DNA from: an uncultured Bacillota bacterium
GTDB lineage: Bacteria; Bacillota; Clostridia; Peptostreptococcales; Anaerovoracaceae
Length of the DNA stretch: 9,398 nt
Reading direction: 5' to 3'
Assembly (NCBI GenBank): GCA_958448635.1
Contig: CAUDEQ010000073.1
Span: forward strand, 1 to 9,398
This document shows, piece by piece, positions 6,590 through 9,398 of this stretch. The notes under the pieces were generated by a model, which worked only from the letters and a program-made list of their open reading frames with translations, searched no databases and was not told the origin of the DNA. The position numbers and the translations under genes are program-made. Numbering within the stretch: the first letter of the stretch is position 1; each line of letters opens with the position of its first letter.

Positions 6590-7873
6590 TTATTTCTTTA
6601 CGGCATTGTCATACATGAAGTCAACGGCCTTTCTGACCTTGATGTCGCCTGCTATCATCGCAATATTCTGTGCGCCCAGCATTTCCTTGATCTTATCTGC
6701 CTCAAGGCCGTATGCCTGCGCCATGTTGGCGATTTCAGCATCCACATCTTCATCGGAAGCTTCGAACTTTTCCTGTTCTGCAACTGCCGTAACGATCATT
6801 CTCGTCTTCGTCTTCTTGTATGCATCTTCTCTTATTTCATTTCTGAATTCAGCAGCATCCTTACCGATGTACTGGAAGTAAGTCTGAATGTCCATGCCCT
6901 GGGCTCTCAGCTGCTGATCGAACTCAGCGATCATGTTGTCGATCTCGCTCTCCACCATCACATCAGGAATATCTATATCGTTTGCCTCGTATACCTTTTC
7001 CAGAACGCTGTTCTTCATCTGCGTCTCAGCTCTTTCAACAGCTGCCTTTTCCAGACCTTCTCTGATATCTGCATTCAGCTCGTCTACAGTATCAAATTCG
7101 CTTATATCCTTTACGAAGTCATCGTTGATCTCAGGAATTTCCTCTTCCTTGATTTCGTGAACCTTGCACTTGAAAACAGCTTCCTTTCCTGCCAGATCTT
7201 CTGAATGATACTCTTCAGGGAAGGTGACCGTAACATCCTTACTTTCTCCTGTGCTTACGCCGATGAGCTGATCCTCAAATCCAGGAATAAACGTGCCTGA
7301 ACCCAGCTTCAGAGGCTGTCTTTCAGCAGTTCCTCCAGAGAACTGAACGCCTTCAGACCATCCCTCGTAATCGATGAGAACAGTGTCTCCGTCCTTGGCC
7401 GGTCTGTCTACAGTCACCATTCTGGAGTTCTTCCTTGCTCTGGATTTCAGCTCGTTTTCAACGTCTTCATCTGTAACTTCATTGGTTATTGTTTCTATTT
7501 CAACTCCCTTGTAATCCTTCACTTCAAATTCAGGGTAGCATGCCACGGTTATTGTCACTGTGAAGCCTTCGCCCTTCTTTATCTGGCTGAATTCACTTCT
7601 CGGATGATCTATGACATCCAGATCCAGCTCATCAAGAGCCAGAGGGTAATTCAATGAGAAGAGATTGTTGATGGCGTCTTCAAAGAATATGCCTTCGCCG
7701 TAATGCTTCTCTATGATACTTCTTGGCGCCTTGCCTTTTCTGAAGCCGTCAATACTGAATTTATCCTTCTGAACCTTATAAACACTTATAACAGCATTTT
7801 CAAATTCTTCAGCCGTAAATTCCATAGTGAATTTTGCTTCATTGTTTTCCTTTGAAATTAATGTTGCTTTCAT
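6590..7873 (-). CDS. tig: Trigger factor, ribosome-associated chaperone/PPIase
   Basis: This 427-residue trigger factor binds at the ribosome exit tunnel next to L23 and shelters nascent chains. Seen: the N-terminal ribosome-binding domain with the signature GFRKGKAP at 43-50, an FKBP-type peptidyl-prolyl isomerase domain at about 161-245 (starting DGDTVLIDYEG), and a helical C-terminal chaperone domain at about 250-427. The length matches the family. The start at 7873 has GAGGAGG (7884-7890) 10 nt upstream. It is the first gene of the block, directly downstream of a good promoter, so it probably sets transcription of everything to pduL. No CIRCE element or CtsR box is visible in its upstream region. 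Confidence 0.97.
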   Translation of the reverse strand: MKATLISKENNEAKFTMEFTAEEFENAVISVYKVQKDKFSIDGFRKGKAPRSIIEKHYGEGIFFEDAINNLFSLNYPLALDELDLDVIDHPRSEFSQIKKGEGFTVTITVACYPEFEVKDYKGVEIETITNEVTDEDVENELKSRARKNSRMVTVDRPAKDGDTVLIDYEGWSEGVQFSGGTAERQPLKLGSGTFIPGFEDQLIGVSTGESKDVTVTFPEEYHSEDLAGKEAVFKCKVHEIKEEEIPEINDDFVKDISEFDTVDELNADIREGLEKAAVERAETQMKNSVLEKVYEANDIDIPDVMVESEIDNMIAEFDQQLRAQGMDIQTYFQYIGKDAAEFRNEIREDAYKKTKTRMIVTAVAEQEKFEASDEDVDAEIANMAQAYGLEADKIKEMLGAQNIAMIAGDIKVRKAVDFMYDNAVKK

Positions 7874-7914
7874 GAATATATTTCCTCCTCGATTATAAAC
7901 ACATAGTGCATATT

Positions 7915-7943
7915 ATTATACCTCTTTTCCTTTGAAAAGTAAA
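7915..7943 (-). promoter_or_regulatory. Sigma-A-type promoter of the tig operon
   Basis: On the minus strand the -35 TTTACT (7938-7943) and a perfect -10 TATAAT (7915-7920) are separated by 17 bp. Transcription would start near 7908, giving a leader of about 35 nt containing the tig ribosome binding site. It is the only good promoter I see ahead of the eight-gene block. Confidence 0.8.
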
Positions 7944-7958
7944 GGCTTAAGAAAATTA

Positions 7959-7987
7959 TTGACAAATTATGTACAGAATTACATAAT
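7959..7987 (+). promoter_or_regulatory. Promoter with embedded inverted repeat, upstream of mnmM-like gene
   Basis: Consensus -35 TTGACA (7959-7964), a 17-bp spacer and -10 CATAAT (7982-7987) drive the plus strand, with a start near 7994. A perfect 8-bp inverted repeat, ATTATGTA (7966-7973) and TACATAAT (7980-7987) with a 6-bp spacer, fills the space from just after the -35 through the -10. This is where a repressor operator would sit. The promoter is back to back with the tig promoter, with 15 bp between the two -35 boxes. Confidence 0.75.
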
Positions 7988-8019
7988 CAAAATACCAATA
8001 CCAAAAGGAAAGATTAAAA

Positions 8020-8595
8020 ATGTCTAACATCATAAAGAAAACCACCGACCTTGCCATGCATATCGTACATGGCTATACCATTGCCGGAGGCGTGATTGTA
8101 GATGCTACCTGCGGCAACGGTCACGACACGCTGTCTCTCGCAAAGACATCGCCGTCAAGGCTCTACGCCTTTGACATACAGCATCAGGCAACGGAAAGCA
8201 CACGAAGCCTGCTGATCCGTGAGGGCTTTGAAGAAAAGCTTTACGACAGCACCATTTCAATCATATGCGATTCCCACCGTTTCATGACCAAATACATAGA
8301 TGAGCCTGTTAACGTGGTCGTCTTCAACCTCGGTTATCTTCCGGGCGGCGACAAATCGCAAACCACAAAAGCACAGGAGACCGTTGATGCTGTCAGCTCA
8401 GCCCTCTCCATCCTTGCAAAGGACGGACTTGTCTGTATAACCATGTACAGCGGTCACGACGAGGGGCTCAGAGAAAAGAAGCTTCTCCTTAGCTTTGCAT
8501 CGGAGCTGGATCCGCACATCTACCATGTGGCATACGTGGATTTCATTAATCAGAAAAAACAGCCTCCTGACATACTGCTGATCACTAAAAAATAA
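8020..8595 (+). CDS. mnmM: tRNA U34 methyltransferase, YtqB/MnmM family
   Basis: This 191-residue class I SAM-dependent methyltransferase belongs to the family formerly labelled 'rRNA methylase' (YtqB). Bacillus subtilis YtqB is MnmM, which methylates 5-aminomethyl(-2-thio)uridine at tRNA position 34 to the mnm5 form. Seen: SAM-binding motif I VDATCGNGHDT at 27-37, an acidic residue after strand 2 (Asp52), the family hallmark NLGYLPGGDK at 103-112, and Asn177-Gln178 near the C terminus. Start ATG 8020 follows a modest AAGGA (8005-8009) 10 nt upstream and a strong promoter. It is transcribed away from tig as a single gene. The substrate is inferred from the family; some members could act on other RNAs. 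Confidence 0.88.
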   Translation: MSNIIKKTTDLAMHIVHGYTIAGGVIVDATCGNGHDTLSLAKTSPSRLYAFDIQHQATESTRSLLIREGFEEKLYDSTISIICDSHRFMTKYIDEPVNVVVFNLGYLPGGDKSQTTKAQETVDAVSSALSILAKDGLVCITMYSGHDEGLREKKLLLSFASELDPHIYHVAYVDFINQKKQPPDILLITKK

Positions 8596-8658
8596 TTCTT
8601 TTCACACCTACGCTTCATGAAGCCCCCAAGGCGATTCCTTTAAAGATCATTCACATCA

Positions 8659-8685
8659 AAAGAGCACCACATTACGGTGCTCTTT
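8659..8685. terminator. Shared hairpin terminator between convergent genes
   Basis: A perfect 10-bp stem (AAAGAGCACC at 8659-8668 and GGTGCTCTTT at 8676-8685) closes a 7-nt loop. It lies 63 nt after the plus-strand methyltransferase stop and 3 nt after the minus-strand CYTH stop. The T-tract is short on both strands (TTT plus, TTTT minus), so termination may be imperfect, but position and symmetry fit a bidirectional terminator. Confidence 0.8.
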
Positions 8686-8688
8686 ACA

Positions 8689-9306
8689 TCACTTGCACTT
8701 TTCTATTATATCAAGACCTCTTGCGTACTTGCTGCGTTCTTCCTTTTCAAGCCCGTACGTTTCGCACATAGACGCACCCAGTCTTTCCAGCTCCTCGGTT
8801 TCGCCCGAAAAAAGCTCCAGCTCCACCTCCAGAATCTTCTCCTGACCGTAAGGCGTTATTATCCATCCGTCATCTATGGACAGCTCATACAGACCTTCTC
8901 CCGTATCTATCCTGAACCGTCTCCTGTGAAACCTCGTTTTCATCAGACAGTTCAGCGGCTTGTCGCCTATGATCTCCTGCATGTGATCGCCTATCTCGCT
9001 GCCGTTGAATATGTCCGGGTCCGGTGTATCGTCAGCCACTGATACATTAAGCTCCTCTCTTACGTGAAGCGCTCCATTGGCATGTCCCTTCCATTTCAGA
9101 GAGGCCACCCAGCCGGAGCCCTCCTTTCTAAGTCTGTATGCCATTTCATTGGCGGAAAGAGCAAGGTCGGCGGTATCAAAATACTTGGCGTCGAAGCAAA
9201 GCTCTTCTCTGGAATCATCCTCCTCCATGTGGAAGAACATCTTGTCTTTCCATATTTCCTCTGCAACTTCAGGCGAAGGAATTCTGTACTTCAGTTCAAT
9301 TTCCAT
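8689..9306 (-). CDS. CYTH domain protein (triphosphate tunnel metalloenzyme)
   Basis: This 205-residue protein has the CYTH signature ExExK at the extreme N terminus (Glu2, Glu4, Lys6). Tunnel residues follow: YFDT 42-45, R58 and R60, K71 and K73, RxE at 83-85, a cluster of Arg at 125-132, E141 with D145-D146, the acidic strand ELEVELELF at about 157-166, and SKYARG at 192-197. Known members hydrolyse tripolyphosphate or thiamine triphosphate, or are adenylate cyclases; the sequence alone does not decide the substrate, though inorganic triphosphatase is the usual activity in stand-alone bacterial forms. It has no HD or CHAD domain attached. The ribosome binding site before ATG 9306 is weak (AGAAAGAAG). 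It appears monocistronic, with its own promoter and terminator. Confidence 0.88.
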   Translation of the reverse strand: MEIELKYRIPSPEVAEEIWKDKMFFHMEEDDSREELCFDAKYFDTADLALSANEMAYRLRKEGSGWVASLKWKGHANGALHVREELNVSVADDTPDPDIFNGSEIGDHMQEIIGDKPLNCLMKTRFHRRRFRIDTGEGLYELSIDDGWIITPYGQEKILEVELELFSGETEELERLGASMCETYGLEKEERSKYARGLDIIEKCK

Positions 9307-9351
9307 TACGAGTATCTTCTTTCTAAAAATGATAGAATTGTTGATTGGTTG

Positions 9352-9380
9352 ATAATACCACCTTATCTGATATATTGCAA
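9352..9380 (-). promoter_or_regulatory. Promoter of the CYTH gene
   Basis: On the minus strand, -35 TTGCAA (9375-9380), a 17-bp spacer and -10 TATTAT (9352-9357) precede the CYTH start by 45 nt. Transcription would begin near 9345. The remaining bases to the window edge are AT-rich and hold no gene I can support. Confidence 0.65.
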
Positions 9381-9398
9381 GTATATTATTTTTCAGGG

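Noticed and set aside
7924..7939. CTTTTC/GAAAAG inverted repeat in the tig promoter spacer
   Set aside because: The arms are only 6 bp and low in complexity within AT-rich DNA, so chance is the simpler explanation.
7874..8019. Heat-shock control of tig/clpP by CIRCE or CtsR boxes
   Set aside because: I looked for TTAGCACTC/GAGTGCTAA and for the GGTCAAA direct repeat in the intergenic region and saw neither.
8612..8623. 12-bp palindrome GCTTCATGAAGC between the methyltransferase stop and the terminator
   Set aside because: It has no loop for a stable hairpin, no T-run and no neighbouring promoter, and it is isolated in a short 3' region.

Overview
The window is chromosomal DNA from a Gram-positive anaerobe-type bacterium, most likely a member of the Clostridia (Bacillota). 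The evidence is the clostridial gene order tig-clpP-clpX-lon-engB, strong AGGAGG-type ribosome binding sites before most genes, sigma-A-like promoters, a YtqB/MnmM-type tRNA methyltransferase, and a PduL-type phosphotransacylase. I cannot name the family or genus from the sequence alone.

Layout. An eight-gene block on the minus strand fills positions 7873 down to 90. In transcription order it holds tig (trigger factor), clpP, clpX, lon, engB/ysxC (ribosome-assembly GTPase), a small DUF1232 membrane protein, hpt (hypoxanthine phosphoribosyltransferase) and a pduL-like phosphate acyltransferase. Spacings are short (11-nt overlap up to 82 nt). A good promoter (TTTACT-17-TATAAT) precedes tig and a strong intrinsic terminator follows pduL, so the block reads as one operon. 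An intercistronic hairpin and a perfect dyad before lon could tune it internally. The core joins co-translational folding (Tig), ATP-dependent proteolysis (ClpXP, Lon) and ribosome biogenesis (EngB). Purine salvage and acyl-phosphate metabolism ride at the 3' end.

Divergent from tig, with a back-to-back promoter, is a plus-strand gene for a YtqB/MnmM-family tRNA wobble-uridine methyltransferase. Its promoter carries a perfect 8-bp inverted repeat between the -35 and -10. Convergent to it is a minus-strand CYTH-domain (triphosphate tunnel) gene with its own promoter; the two genes share a hairpin terminator.

Left edge. Immediately downstream of the pduL terminator, on the minus strand, the last 45 bases look like the 5' end of a group II intron: a GTGCG start, a first stem-loop, then a GGGTGAAAGTCCC segment. 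Insertion directly after an intrinsic terminator is the signature of bacterial group IIC introns. The rest of the element lies outside the window. This is the only mobile DNA seen. The remaining genes are conserved housekeeping genes with intact catalytic motifs, and I found no unrecognised multi-gene system.
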